Of a stretch of 64,000 nt of DNA, positions 8,431-17,862 are shown one piece after another. The DNA is taken from NCBI RefSeq assembly GCF_028682475.1, contig NZ_JANHLE010000009.1:106697-170696 (forward strand). Reading direction: 5' to 3'. The translations under genes and the position numbers were made by a program. The DNA comes from Pseudomonas putida. Its GTDB lineage: Bacteria; Pseudomonadota; Gammaproteobacteria; Pseudomonadales; Pseudomonadaceae. Numbering within the stretch: position 1 is the stretch's first letter; each line of letters opens with the position of its first letter. The notes beneath the pieces were generated by a model that did not search any database, was not told the DNA's origin, and saw nothing but the letters and a program-made list of their open reading frames with translations.

Positions 8431-9903
8431 ATGATCGATTTATTCAGCGGACTTGATGCCTGGGTACTGGTGAGCCTGTTGCTCGCTTTGACCTTCGTAC
8501 TCGCCTTCGAGTTCATCAATGGCTTTCATGACACCGCTAACGCGGTTGCTACAGTCATTTATACCAAAGCCATGCCTCCGCACCTGGCGGTGTTCTTCTC
8601 CGGGGTGTTCAACTTCCTTGGCGTGCTGCTCGGCGGTGTCGGCGTGGCTTATGCCATCGTTCACCTGTTGCCGGTGGAGATGCTGATCAATGTGAACACC
8701 GGTCATGGATTGGCCATGGTCTTCTCCTTGCTCGCCGCCGCCATTGCCTGGAACCTGGGCACTTGGTACTTCGGGATTCCGGCGTCCAGCTCCCACACCC
8801 TGATCGGTTCGATCCTCGGCGTTGGCCTGGCCAACGCCCTGATCAGCGACATTCCGTTGGGTGAAGGGGTCAACTGGCAGAAGGCAATCGACATCGCCAT
8901 GTCCCTGGTGCTCTCGCCCATGGCTGGCTTTGCCGTCGCTGCGCTGGTGCTGCTGGGCCTGAAATGGTGGCGCCCGCTGTCGAAGATGCACAAGACGCCG
9001 GAACAGCGCCGCAAGCTCGACGACAAGAAGCACCCACCGTTCTGGAACCGCCTGGTATTGGTGATTTCGGCCATGGGCGTGAGCTTCGTGCACGGCTCCA
9101 ACGATGGTCAGAAAGGTATCGGCCTGATCATGCTGGTGTTGATCGGTATCGTCCCTGCGCAGTTCGTACTCGACCTGAACAGCACCACCTACCAGATCGA
9201 GCGGACCCGCGACGCCACCCTGCACCTGAGCCAGTTCTACCAGCGCAACGAGGCCACCCTCGGTGAGTTCCTGGCCCTGGGCAAAGCCAAAAATGGCGAC
9301 TTGCCAGAGCAGTTCAGCTGCAACCCGCAGCAGACCGAGCCGACCATCAATGCCTTGCTCGACTCGCTCAAGGGTGTAACCGAGTACCGCTCGCTGAGCC
9401 CGGAAAAACGCGTGGAAGTGCGTCGTTACCTGCTCTGCCTGGACGACACCGCGAAGAAAGTCGGCAAGCTCCCAGGCCTGCAGCCACGCGAGAAGGCTGA
9501 CCTGGACAAACTGCGCAAAGACCTGACCGCCACCACCGAGTACGCACCGTTCTGGGTGATCCTCGCGGTTGCCCTGGCATTGGGCCTGGGTACCATGGTC
9601 GGCTGGAAGCGTGTGGTCCTGACCATCGGTGAGAAAATCGGCAAGCAGGGCATGACGTATGCCCAGGGCATGTCGGCGCAGATCACCGCAGCCTGCGCCA
9701 TCGGCATGGCCAACATCTTCAGCCTGCCGGTATCGACCACCCACGTCCTGTCGTCGGGTGTGGCCGGTACCATGGTGGCAAACAAGAGCGGCCTGCAAGG
9801 CGGCACCGTCAAGACCATCCTGCTGGCCTGGGTCCTGACCCTGCCGGCAACCGTGGGCCTGTCGGCCGGGTTGTTCTGGCTGGCGACCCGGTTCATCGGT
9901 TGA
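8431..9903 (+). CDS. pit: Low-affinity inorganic phosphate transporter (PiT family)
   Basis: Inner-membrane phosphate:H+ (metal-phosphate) symporter of 490 aa. Both inverted PiT repeats are visible: FEFINGFHDTANAVATVI near residue 27 with GIPASSSHTLIGSILG, and FVHGSNDGQKGIGL near 220 with LPVSTTHVLSSGVAG near 435. A soluble stretch of about 125 residues (roughly 250-375) separates the two halves, as in E. coli PitA. It is followed by a bidirectional terminator shared with the convergent ATPase gene. Confidence 0.92.
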   Translation: MIDLFSGLDAWVLVSLLLALTFVLAFEFINGFHDTANAVATVIYTKAMPPHLAVFFSGVFNFLGVLLGGVGVAYAIVHLLPVEMLINVNTGHGLAMVFSLLAAAIAWNLGTWYFGIPASSSHTLIGSILGVGLANALISDIPLGEGVNWQKAIDIAMSLVLSPMAGFAVAALVLLGLKWWRPLSKMHKTPEQRRKLDDKKHPPFWNRLVLVISAMGVSFVHGSNDGQKGIGLIMLVLIGIVPAQFVLDLNSTTYQIERTRDATLHLSQFYQRNEATLGEFLALGKAKNGDLPEQFSCNPQQTEPTINALLDSLKGVTEYRSLSPEKRVEVRRYLLCLDDTAKKVGKLPGLQPREKADLDKLRKDLTATTEYAPFWVILAVALALGLGTMVGWKRVVLTIGEKIGKQGMTYAQGMSAQITAACAIGMANIFSLPVSTTHVLSSGVAGTMVANKSGLQGGTVKTILLAWVLTLPATVGLSAGLFWLATRFIG

Positions 9904-9918
9904 TTCGTGCTGCATTGA

Positions 9919-9945
9919 AAAAGGCGCCTTCGGGCGCCTTTTTTG
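9919..9945. terminator. Bidirectional terminator between pit and the HerA-like gene
   Basis: AAGGCGCC, TTCG loop, GGCGCCTT with five A before and six T after; works for both convergent genes. Confidence 0.9.
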
Positions 9946-9967
9946 TAGCTGCTGTGGAAACTGTCAG

Positions 9968-11446
9968 CTACCGACGCTTGCTACCGCCGAGCAACGAGCC
10001 CATCAAGCCGCGTACCAATTGCCGCCCGAACTGGTTGGCCGCCTGACGCATCGCCGACTTGATCGCCTGCCCGGCAGCGCTCTGGAGGAATTCGCCAGCC
10101 TGGTCAGCAAAGCTTGGCTCGGCAGCGGCAGGCGCCTGTTCGGGCTGCGCTACCCCGCCTTTGCGGGCGGTGAGCATTTCATAGGCCGACTCACGGTCCA
10201 CCGGTTTGTCGTAACGCCCGGCCAACGGCGAGGCGCCAATCAGTGCGGCGCGCTCGGCATCGCTCAACGGCCCGATACGCGACTGCGGTGGCGCGATCAA
10301 CACCCGCTGGACCATCCCCGGCGTGCCTTTGTCCTGCAGGGTACCGACCAAGGCTTCACCGATGCCCAGCTCGGTCAGCACGCTCAGGGTGTCAATATCA
10401 GGGTTGGGGCGGAAACCATCGGCCACGGCCTTCAACGACTTCTGTTCTTTGGCAGTGAAGGCCCGCAGGCCGTGCTGGATACGCAAGCCCAGTTGCGCCA
10501 GGACATCGTCCGGCAAGTCACCCGGCGACTGAGTGACGAAATACACTCCGACGCCCTTGGAGCGAATCAACCGCACCACTTGCTCCAGCCGATCCTGCAA
10601 CGCCTTCGGCGTACCGTTGAACAACAGATGCGCTTCATCGAAGAACAGTGCCAGCAACGGCTTGTCAGCATCGCCGCGCTCGGGCAACTGCTCGAACAAC
10701 TCGGCCAGCAACCACAGCAGGAAGGTCGCATAGACCTTGGGTGCCTCGTGCACCAGACGACTGGCATCGAGCAGATGGATACGCCCGCGACCGTCGGTAT
10801 CCGGACGCAACAGATCCTCCAGTTGCAACGCCGGCTCACCGAACAACGCCTCGGCGCCCTGCTGTTCCAGGGTGGCCAGGCGCCGCAACAGGGCCTGACT
10901 GGAACCGGTGGTCATCAGCGCAGTGTCTTCACCGAGCAATTGCGGGTTGTCTTTGAGGTGCGCCAGCAGCGCCTTGAGGTCCTTGATATCGAGCAGCAAC
11001 AGGCCTTCGCGATCGGCCACCTTGAACGCGGCATACAGCGCGGCCTGCTGACTGTCGGTCAATTCCAGCAGGTTGCCCAGCAACAACGGGCCCATTTCAC
11101 TGAGGGTGGTGCGCAATGGATAACCGGATTGCCCGTGCACATCCCACAGGCTGACCGGATAAGCCTGCGGCCGGTGGCCAAGCCAGGGCATCCCGGCGAT
11201 GCGTTCGGCGACTTTGCCCTGAGGGTTGCCCACCGCGCCCAGGCCACACAGGTCACCTTTGACGTCGGCGGCGAATACCGCCACCCCGGCATCGCTGAAC
11301 GCCTCAGCCATGTGCTGCAGGGTTACGGTCTTGCCGGTACCGGTAGCCCCTGCAACCAGACCATGTCGGTTGGCCAGGCGCATGGCCTGGGCAACCGCCT
11401 GTCCGGTCGGGTCGGCACCGAGAATGAACTGCGAAGAGTCAGGCAT
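9968..11446 (-). CDS. HerA-like ATPase, DUF853 family
   Basis: Cytoplasmic P-loop ATPase of 492 aa in the DUF853 (HerA/FtsK-like) family. Walker A is GATGTGKT at residues 33-40 and Walker B is [13 protein letters not shown] near residue 260. An [14 protein letters not shown] segment follows. The C-terminal 70 residues are Ala/Gln-rich and end in a basic tail (GSKRR). The biochemical role of DUF853 proteins is not established; a nucleic-acid translocase activity is only inferred from HerA. Transcribed alone. Confidence 0.85.
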   Translation of the reverse strand: MPDSSQFILGADPTGQAVAQAMRLANRHGLVAGATGTGKTVTLQHMAEAFSDAGVAVFAADVKGDLCGLGAVGNPQGKVAERIAGMPWLGHRPQAYPVSLWDVHGQSGYPLRTTLSEMGPLLLGNLLELTDSQQAALYAAFKVADREGLLLLDIKDLKALLAHLKDNPQLLGEDTALMTTGSSQALLRRLATLEQQGAEALFGEPALQLEDLLRPDTDGRGRIHLLDASRLVHEAPKVYATFLLWLLAELFEQLPERGDADKPLLALFFDEAHLLFNGTPKALQDRLEQVVRLIRSKGVGVYFVTQSPGDLPDDVLAQLGLRIQHGLRAFTAKEQKSLKAVADGFRPNPDIDTLSVLTELGIGEALVGTLQDKGTPGMVQRVLIAPPQSRIGPLSDAERAALIGASPLAGRYDKPVDRESAYEMLTARKGGVAQPEQAPAAAEPSFADQAGEFLQSAAGQAIKSAMRQAANQFGRQLVRGLMGSLLGGSKRR

Positions 11447-11616
11447 GTTTTTTCACCCTCTGTTTAAAGCTTTGGTTTAAATCGGCCGATATCTCATTAG
11501 CGATAGACCACCAGAAAGACAGGAAAAGCCCGACAAGGAAAGGGGACCTGCACTGCTTTCAAACTGTTCTTTGTGCGAACGACCCGGATAACAAAACCTT
11601 AGCGGACCGACACGTT

Positions 11617-13497
11617 ATGAACAAAAGCCTCCGATTCAGCCACAAGATACTTCTGGCCGCTTCTCTGATCGTCATGATCGCCTTCACGTTGTTCACTTTG
11701 TACAACGATTTCCTGCAGCGCAATGCGATTCGTGAAGATCTGGAACGTTATCTCGCAGAGATGGGCGATACCACCTCCACCAATATTAAAAACCTGTTTG
11801 ATGGCCGCATCCTGCTGGTGCAAAACGTCGCACAGAACATTGCCGCGTTTCCCGCTGCCGAAAACATCGGCACCCTGCTCGGGCAACAAGCGCTGGTCTC
11901 AAGTTTCCTGACTATCTACCTGGGTGACGTCAACGGTGGTTTCACCATTCGCCCGCAAACCAAGATGCCCGACGGGTATGACCCACGTGTACGGCCCTGG
12001 TACAAAGACGGCATGGCCGCCAACGGCCCGATCCTGACCGAACCCTATATTGACGTCAGCACCGGTAAAATGGTGATTTCCGTGGTCGTCACGGCCGCGC
12101 GCAACATCGGCGTGGTCGGTGGCGATCTGGCCCTGGACGGTCTGACCGAAATCATCAACTCGCTGAACTTCGGCGGCATGGGCTACGCCTTCCTGGTCAA
12201 CGACCAAGGCAAGATTCTGGTGCACCCGGACAAAAACCTGGTGATGAAGTCGCTGTCGGACCTGTACCCGCAAAACACGCCGCGCCTGAGCAAAGACCTG
12301 AGTGAAGTCCAGGTCGACGGCCAGACCCGTCTGCTGACCTTCGCCCCGGTCAAGGGCCTGCCTTCGGCCAACTGGTACATCGGCCTGTCCGTCGACAAGG
12401 ACAAGGCCTTCTCGATGCTCAGCGAATTCCGCACCTCGGCGGTGATTGCCACCCTGGTTGCCGTGGTGATCATCATCGCCCTGCTCGGCCTGCTGATCCG
12501 TGTTCTGCTGCAGCCGCTGCACACCATGACCCGGGCCATGGAAGACATCGCCGAAGGCGAAGGCGACCTGACCAAGCGCCTGACCCTGCACAGCCAGGAC
12601 GAATTCGGCATCCTCGGCACCGCGTTCAACCGTTTCGTAGAGCGTATTCACACCTCGATCCGCGAAGTGTCTTCCGCCACCGAGCAGGTCAACGAAGTGG
12701 CACTGCGGGTGGTGAGCGCCTCCAACTCGTCGATGGTCAACTCCGACGAACAGTCCAACCGCACCAACAGCGTCGCGGCCGCCATCAACCAGCTCGGCGC
12801 CGCCGCCCAGGAAATCGCCCATAACGCCGCCCAGGCTTCGCAACAGGCAAGCTCGGCGCGCCATCTGGCCGAAGAAGGCCAGCAAGTAGTCGATCGCAGC
12901 ATCGCCGCAATGAACCGTCTGTCGGATCTGATCTGCACCTCCAGCTCGCACATCGAGACGCTCAACAGCAAAACGGTGAACATCGGCCAGATTCTCGAAG
13001 TGATCACCAGCATCTCGCAGCAGACCAACCTGCTGGCGCTCAACGCCGCGATCGAAGCCGCCCGCGCCGGTGAAGCCGGGCGCGGTTTCGCCGTGGTTGC
13101 CGATGAAGTACGCAACCTTGCGCACCGCACCCAGGAGTCGGCGCAGCAAGTGCAGAACATGATCGAAGAGCTGCAGGTCGGCGCCCGCGAGTCGGTCGAC
13201 ACCATGGGCCAAAGCCAGCGCCACAGCCAGGACAGCGTCGAGATCGCCAATCAGGCCGGTGAGCGTCTGGGCAGCGTGACCCTGCGCATCGGCGAGATCG
13301 ACGGCATGAACCAGTCGGTAGCCACCGCCACCGAGGAGCAGACCGCCGTGGTCGACTCGATCAACATGGACATCAACGAGATCAATATGCTCAACCAGGA
13401 AGGGGTCGAGAACCTGCAGTCGACCCTGCGCGCCTGCGCCGACCTGGAACAGCAGGCCAGCCGCCTGAAACACCTGGTCGGCAGCTTCCGCATCTGA
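11617..13497 (+). CDS. mcpG: Methyl-accepting chemotaxis protein, McpG/Pct-like amino-compound receptor
   Basis: Chemoreceptor of 626 aa: membrane segment 10-29, periplasmic dCache_1 domain about 35-275, second membrane segment near 276-298, HAMP, then the signalling domain with the hairpin tip [16 protein letters not shown]. The ligand domain has the dCache_1AA amino-binding set: Y121, R126, W128 and Y129 (YDPRVRPWY), Y144 and D146 (PYID), and an Asp near 170 (GGDLALD). In P. putida KT2440 the gene remembered at this position, McpG (PP_1371), senses gamma-aminobutyrate. The C-terminus lacks a CheR-binding pentapeptide. GABA specificity is inferred from synteny. Confidence 0.85.
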   Translation: MNKSLRFSHKILLAASLIVMIAFTLFTLYNDFLQRNAIREDLERYLAEMGDTTSTNIKNLFDGRILLVQNVAQNIAAFPAAENIGTLLGQQALVSSFLTIYLGDVNGGFTIRPQTKMPDGYDPRVRPWYKDGMAANGPILTEPYIDVSTGKMVISVVVTAARNIGVVGGDLALDGLTEIINSLNFGGMGYAFLVNDQGKILVHPDKNLVMKSLSDLYPQNTPRLSKDLSEVQVDGQTRLLTFAPVKGLPSANWYIGLSVDKDKAFSMLSEFRTSAVIATLVAVVIIIALLGLLIRVLLQPLHTMTRAMEDIAEGEGDLTKRLTLHSQDEFGILGTAFNRFVERIHTSIREVSSATEQVNEVALRVVSASNSSMVNSDEQSNRTNSVAAAINQLGAAAQEIAHNAAQASQQASSARHLAEEGQQVVDRSIAAMNRLSDLICTSSSHIETLNSKTVNIGQILEVITSISQQTNLLALNAAIEAARAGEAGRGFAVVADEVRNLAHRTQESAQQVQNMIEELQVGARESVDTMGQSQRHSQDSVEIANQAGERLGSVTLRIGEIDGMNQSVATATEEQTAVVDSINMDINEINMLNQEGVENLQSTLRACADLEQQASRLKHLVGSFRI

Positions 13498-13503
13498 CTG
13501 TCA

Positions 13504-13532
13504 GGGGCAGCGGCGCGTGCCGCTGCCCTTCC
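13504..13532 (+). terminator. Probable terminator of mcpG
   Basis: Perfect 10-bp stem GGGCAGCGGC/GCCGCTGCCC with a 4-nt loop directly after the stop codon; followed by TTCCCCT, a weak U-tract. Confidence 0.6.
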
Positions 13533-13640
13533 CCTCGTAACGCGATCGAACAAACTATCCTTCATAGAGGTCAACCTTAGGGCGCGTCATCGGTGGCTAA
13601 CCACAGCCGGATGACACACTCGCAAGACGATCTCGGAGGG

Positions 13641-14762
13641 ATGCTGATCGTGCACATTGCCGACATCACCATGTTCTACGCCCCCGCCAGTGGCGGTGTG
13701 CGTACCTATCTTGATGCCAAACATCACCACCTGGGACACACCCCCGGTGTCCGCCACAGTCTGTTGATCCCCGGTGCCAGCCGCCAACACGCCAATGGCA
13801 TCTACCAGGTGCCGGCACCCGCCCTGCCGTTCGGCAATGGCTATCGTTTTCCATTGCGCCTGGCGCCCTGGCGCAACGTCCTGCAGGATCTGCAGCCGGA
13901 CCTGATCGAAGTCGGCGACCCTTACCTGACCGCCTGGGCAGCCCTGGAGGCACGCCGCCAGCTCGATGTGCCGGTCATCGGTTTCTATCACTCCGACCTG
14001 CCCCTGCTGGTCAGCAATCGCATGGGCAACTGGTTCACCCCGAATGTCGAAGCCTATGTCAGCAGGCTGTACGGCAATTTCGACCGGGTCCTGACGCCCA
14101 GCCTGGTGATGGCCAGCAAACTGCGCCGCCTGGGGATCGGCAATGTGCATGTGCAGCGGCTTGGCGTCGACCTGAGCACCTTTCATCCGCAACACCGCGA
14201 TCCGGCGCTGCGCCGGCAATTGCACATCGCCGACAGCACACACCTGCTGGTATTTGCCGGCCGTGGCTCGCGGGAGAAAAACCTGCCGGTGCTGCTCGAC
14301 TGCATGCAACGCCTGGGCAGGCACTATCACCTGCTGCTGGTAGGCTCGCACATGCCCTCCAATGTGCCGGCCAATGTCACGGTCATCGACCACTTCTGCC
14401 CGACCCACGAAGTCGCCCGCCTGCTGGCCAGCGCCGACGCCCTGGTACACGCGGGTGATCAGGAGACCTTTGGCCTGGTGGTCCTCGAAGCCATGGCCAG
14501 TTCGATTCCGGTGATAGCCGTCGCCGCAGGCGCTTTCGTAGAAATCCTCGACGAACGCTTTGGCCGCCTGTGCCCGCCCAACGACGGCCAGGCCATGGCC
14601 AGGGCCGTGCGTGAAGTGTTCGAAGAAGGCGCAACGCAGCTCGGCTTGCAGGCGCGTCGGCATGTCGAGCAGCGCTACGCCTGGGACAGCGTGGTCAATG
14701 GCCTGCTGGCCCACTACCGGGCAGTGCTTGGCCATGAGCTGCCGGTGCGGGCGCATGCCTGA
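13641..14762 (+). CDS. Glycosyltransferase, GT4 family
   Basis: Retaining GT4-type (GT-B fold) glycosyltransferase of about 373 aa. The N-terminal domain begins VHIADITMFYAPASGGVRTYL; the nucleotide-sugar domain has the family EX7E element in HAGDQETFGLVVLEAMASS. A start upstream (GTG 13593) lacks a ribosome site. GGAGGG abuts the chosen ATG and is nine bases before a GTG at 13650, which may be the true start. First gene of an operon overlapping the deacetylase by 8 bp. Sugar and acceptor are unknown; a lipid-linked acceptor is plausible given the neighbours. Confidence 0.85.
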   Translation: MLIVHIADITMFYAPASGGVRTYLDAKHHHLGHTPGVRHSLLIPGASRQHANGIYQVPAPALPFGNGYRFPLRLAPWRNVLQDLQPDLIEVGDPYLTAWAALEARRQLDVPVIGFYHSDLPLLVSNRMGNWFTPNVEAYVSRLYGNFDRVLTPSLVMASKLRRLGIGNVHVQRLGVDLSTFHPQHRDPALRRQLHIADSTHLLVFAGRGSREKNLPVLLDCMQRLGRHYHLLLVGSHMPSNVPANVTVIDHFCPTHEVARLLASADALVHAGDQETFGLVVLEAMASSIPVIAVAAGAFVEILDERFGRLCPPNDGQAMARAVREVFEEGATQLGLQARRHVEQRYAWDSVVNGLLAHYRAVLGHELPVRAHA

Positions 14763-15528
14763 GCCCAGCGTCAACCCCAGCAGCGGGCAAAGCCTGCTGC
14801 TGGTATTGCATGACGTAGCCCCGCACACCTGGCCGGACTACCAACCGTTCGTCGAGGCAGTTGACGCCCTGGGCGAGATTCCCATGACCTGGCTGGTGGT
14901 ACCGGATTTCCACAAACAGCATCCCCTGGCCTCGGCAACGGGCTTTCGGCACATGCTCGATCAGCGCCTGCGGCGTGGCGACGAGTTGGTGCTGCACGGC
15001 TATTACCATGTCGATGACAGCCCGCCACCACACTCGGCACGGGATTACTTTCTACGCCGAATCTACACTTTCGAAGGTGAGTTCTGCAGCCTGGACCAAG
15101 CCTGCGCACTGCAGCGCCTGGAGGCGGGCATGGCAGTGTTTCGCCGCTTCGACTGGCCGCTGGCAGGTTTCGTCGCCCCGGCCTGGTTGATGAGCGACGG
15201 CACCCGCCAGGCGTTGCGCACCCTGCCCTTGCAGTACACCAGCGATCCACGGCACTTCTATCACCTGCCCGACTTTACCCCGGTCGCCGCTCCCGGCCTG
15301 GTCTGGAGCGCGCGCAGCGCCTGGCGCCGGGGCCTGTCGAAGATCGTCTGCGAACTGCAGGCGGCCCGCCTGCAACAAGCGCCGGTGATACGCCTGGGCC
15401 TGCACCCGGTGGATATGCGCCATGATTTTTCTCGCCACTACTGGATGCAAACCTTGCAACACCTGCTGCGCCAGGGCCGCACACCGCTGACCAAATCTGC
15501 CTGGCTGAGCAGCAGGCAATGGCGGTGA
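14755..15528 (+). CDS. DUF2334 polysaccharide deacetylase-like protein
   Basis: Protein of 257 aa in the carbohydrate esterase 4-like DUF2334 family. The N-terminal strand LLLVLHDVAPHTWPDY has the first metal-site residues (HD), and LHGYYHVDD near residue 80 holds a His pair, as in NodB-type deacetylases. No signal peptide is seen, so it would act on a cytoplasmic or inner-leaflet substrate. The start ATG lies inside the end of the glycosyltransferase gene, and the gene overlaps the next one by 10 bp; coupling of all three suggests one pathway. Substrate not known. Confidence 0.82.
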   Translation: MPEPSVNPSSGQSLLLVLHDVAPHTWPDYQPFVEAVDALGEIPMTWLVVPDFHKQHPLASATGFRHMLDQRLRRGDELVLHGYYHVDDSPPPHSARDYFLRRIYTFEGEFCSLDQACALQRLEAGMAVFRRFDWPLAGFVAPAWLMSDGTRQALRTLPLQYTSDPRHFYHLPDFTPVAAPGLVWSARSAWRRGLSKIVCELQAARLQQAPVIRLGLHPVDMRHDFSRHYWMQTLQHLLRQGRTPLTKSAWLSSRQWR

Positions 15529-16523
15529 ATCGCCTCCTCTGGCTGCTCCTGGCCCTGATCATGGCGCTGCTGGTGCCAGTCGTGCTCGGTGGCAGTGACC
15601 TGCTGGGGCGCCTGCGCGCTTTCGCCCCCGGCTTGATGCTGGGCCTGCTGGGGATGATCTTGCTGTGCTGGATCATCAATGCCCTTCGCCTGCGGCTGCT
15701 GCTGGGCAGTCAGGGCGAACACCTCGGGCGCATGCGCAGCCTCGGCGTGATCATCGCCACCGAGTTCGCCATCTGCACCACCCCCGGCGGCAGCGGCGGC
15801 CCCTTGGCCTTGATGGCGCTGCTGGCGCGCCACCGCATCGGCCCGGCACGCAGCAGCGCGGTGTTCGCCGCCGACCAGCTTAATGACCTGCTGTTTTTCC
15901 TCTGTGCCATGCTCGGTATCGCTGGCTACGCCCTGCTGTACAGCCTCAACCGCCGCCTGGAAGGCATGCTGCTGAGCAGCGCCGCACTGATGCTCGCGAT
16001 AGTCACCGGGGTTGTCGTGCTGCTGGCTTGTCGGCGCCTGTTGCTCAGGCTCAGTGGCCGGATGCTACGCAGGCTCAAGGTCTCCCCCTCGCGGCGCCGG
16101 CGCTGGACGCGCAAAACACTGCACTTCTTGCGCGCCCTGGGCGAGACCTGGAAACTGCCCAAGCGCACCCTGGCCCTGGTGTTTGCCTTGACCTGCGTGC
16201 ATTGGGGGTTGCGCTACAGCGTGCTGTACCTGGCCCTGCGCGGACTGGGCGTGGATGTGCAGTGGATGCTCAGTTTTCTGGTGCAGATGCTCTCGCTCAG
16301 CGCCGGGCAATTCAGCCTGCTGCCCGGTGGCGCCGGGGCCGCGGAGCTGACCTCGGCCGCGTTGCTGACCCCCCTGGTGGGGAGTTCCACTGCGGCTGCA
16401 GCCATTCTGATCTGGCGGCTGGTGACCTATTACTTCTACCTGATTGCCGGTGGCCCGGTGTTCCTGTGCTTGCTGGGACGACCGCTACTGGAGCGCTTCA
16501 ATCAGGCTCGGGCACGTCGCTAG
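15519..16523 (+). CDS. LPG synthase/AglD-like integral membrane protein (UPF0104)
   Basis: Polytopic inner-membrane protein of 334 aa related to the membrane domain of lysylphosphatidylglycerol synthase (MprF) and AglD. About eight hydrophobic helices; the conserved FSLLPGGAGAAEL motif is near residue 266 and TPGGSGGPLALMALL near 87. MprF-type domains flip lipids. As it is translationally coupled to a glycosyltransferase and a deacetylase, it may move a glycosylated lipid across the membrane. This function is inferred from context. Its last 26 bp overlap a convergent short gene. Confidence 0.82.
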   Translation: MAVNRLLWLLLALIMALLVPVVLGGSDLLGRLRAFAPGLMLGLLGMILLCWIINALRLRLLLGSQGEHLGRMRSLGVIIATEFAICTTPGGSGGPLALMALLARHRIGPARSSAVFAADQLNDLLFFLCAMLGIAGYALLYSLNRRLEGMLLSSAALMLAIVTGVVVLLACRRLLLRLSGRMLRRLKVSPSRRRRWTRKTLHFLRALGETWKLPKRTLALVFALTCVHWGLRYSVLYLALRGLGVDVQWMLSFLVQMLSLSAGQFSLLPGGAGAAELTSAALLTPLVGSSTAAAAILIWRLVTYYFYLIAGGPVFLCLLGRPLLERFNQARARR

Positions 16524-16671
16524 GGCGCTGCAACTGCTCCCAGAGTTCGGCGGCACCGGGGAAATCGGTACCATCCTCACTGTCCAGTGCCTGCGGGTCG
16601 TAACGGCTCAAACAGCCTTCGCCGAGGGTGGGCGGGGCTTTGGAGGTTGCCTTGTCGAGGGGATCGGCCAT
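16498..16671 (-). CDS. Small acidic hypothetical protein (57 aa)
   Basis: Short ORF with a strong ribosome site (AGGAGG, seven bases before ATG). The protein begins MADPLDKATSKAPP, is acidic (LDSEDGTDFPGAAELWEQL) and ends PSDVPEPD. It has no signal or membrane segment. It lies 26 bp upstream of purU in the opposite sense of the flippase-like gene, with which its 3' end overlaps by 26 bp. The ribosome site and proline-rich acidic composition favour a real gene; family unknown. Confidence 0.6.
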   Translation of the reverse strand: MADPLDKATSKAPPTLGEGCLSRYDPQALDSEDGTDFPGAAELWEQLQRPSDVPEPD

Positions 16672-16697
16672 GCTGCAACCTCCTGCCTTGAGCGTGG

Positions 16698-17549
16698 TTA
16701 GTTGAAGACCACGGTCTTGTTGCCGTGCACCAGAACACGGTCTTCCAGGTGATAGCGCAAGCCACGCGCCAGCACCATCTTCTCGACGTCACGGCCGAAC
16801 CGGACCATGTCGTCGATGCTGTCGCTGTGGCTGACACGCACCACGTCCTGCTCGATGATCGGGCCGGCGTCCAGCTCTTCGGTCACATAGTGGCAGGTCG
16901 CGCCGATCAGCTTCACACCACGCAACGAGGCCTGGTGATACGGCTTGGCGCCGACGAACGAAGGCAGGAAGCTGTGGTGAATGTTGATCACCTGCTGGGC
17001 ATATTCCTGGCACAGTTGCGGTGGCAGGATCTGCATGTAACGCGCCAGCACCACGACATCGGCACCGTGTTCCTTGACCAGGCGCGACACTTCGGCAAAC
17101 GCCGGTTGCTTGTCCTGCGGATCGACCGGTACATGGAAGAACGGAATACCATGCCACTCGACCATGCTGCGCAGGTCGTTGTGGTTGGAGATCACACAAG
17201 GAATGTCGCAGTCGAGTTCTTTGGCGTGCCAGCGGTGCAACAAGTCAGCCAGGCAATGAGATTCACGGCTGGCCATCAGCACGACGCGTTTTTTCTGGTC
17301 GGTGTCGGTAATACGCCAGACCATGGAAAATTCTTCAGCAATCGGTGCAAATGCTTCACGCAAAGCCTCAATGCCAAATGGCAGGGTGTCTGCGCGGATT
17401 TCGTGACGCATGAAGAACCAACCGCTCTGCTCATCGGAATGATGGCTCGCTTCGTTGATCCAGCCGTTATGAGACGCCAGGAAATTACTGACTTTGGCGA
17501 CGATGCCAACGCGGTCGGGGCAAGCAATCACCAGCCGGAAGGTGCGCAT
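16698..17549 (-). CDS. purU: Formyltetrahydrofolate deformylase
   Basis: Hydrolyses 10-formyl-THF to THF and formate, balancing one-carbon units and feeding PurT. The 283-aa protein has an N-terminal ACT domain (MRTFRLVIACPDRVGIVAKV, residues 1-80) and a formyltransferase domain with SNHNDLRSMVEWHGIPF and the catalytic NIHHSFLPSFVGAKPYHQA (Asn-His pair). Length is typical. GGAGTCCC precedes the ATG. Pseudomonas often has more than one PurU; which paralogue this is cannot be told here. Confidence 0.95.
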   Translation of the reverse strand: MRTFRLVIACPDRVGIVAKVSNFLASHNGWINEASHHSDEQSGWFFMRHEIRADTLPFGIEALREAFAPIAEEFSMVWRITDTDQKKRVVLMASRESHCLADLLHRWHAKELDCDIPCVISNHNDLRSMVEWHGIPFFHVPVDPQDKQPAFAEVSRLVKEHGADVVVLARYMQILPPQLCQEYAQQVINIHHSFLPSFVGAKPYHQASLRGVKLIGATCHYVTEELDAGPIIEQDVVRVSHSDSIDDMVRFGRDVEKMVLARGLRYHLEDRVLVHGNKTVVFN

Positions 17550-17637
17550 GAAAGGGACTCCAGATACTTCGCAAAGGCGCTCATTCTAACGAGTGCCCGG
17601 AAAAACTGCAGTAGGCAATGCGCACATCCTGTCAGTT

Positions 17638-17689
17638 GCAGCGACTGTCGCTGAGAACAGCACAACGCCACGCGACACACGGCGTGGCG
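17638..17689 (-). other. Two inverted repeats upstream of purU
   Basis: CAGCGA/TCGCTG around 3 bp (17638-17652) and a perfect 8-bp CGCCACGC/GCGTGGCG with an 8-nt loop (17666-17689). In the purU direction they would form two tandem hairpins ending about 90 nt before the start. The 312-bp gap also holds the AT-rich promoter of the mvaT-family gene. Confidence 0.4.
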
Positions 17690-17789
17690 CCCGATAAATG
17701 CTTTTTACCAGTCTTAGTTTGTAAAATATTTTTAATACAATTTATCGGTTCGATTTAACCGCGCCTGCATTTATCGCCAAGTTTAATGT

Positions 17790-17817
17790 TTACTTGGCAG
17801 TAAGCTCTGACTATTAT
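17790..17817 (+). promoter_or_regulatory. Probable promoter of the mvaT-family gene
   Basis: TTACTT (17790-17795), 16 bp, TATTAT (17812-17817), in a strongly AT-rich stretch (17710-17820). AT-rich DNA is the preferred target of MvaT proteins, so autoregulation is plausible. Confidence 0.45.
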
Positions 17818-17862
17818 TGGCCCACTGTCTACCTGATTCCCCCCATTTCCAAGGATCACCCA

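Noticed and set aside
9250..9560. Insertion inside pit suggesting a fusion or frameshift
   Set aside because: A long soluble loop between the two PiT repeats is normal for this family and the frame is intact.
8440..9915. 491-codon frame opposite pit
   Set aside because: Antisense shadow of a conserved membrane protein; lacks any family feature.
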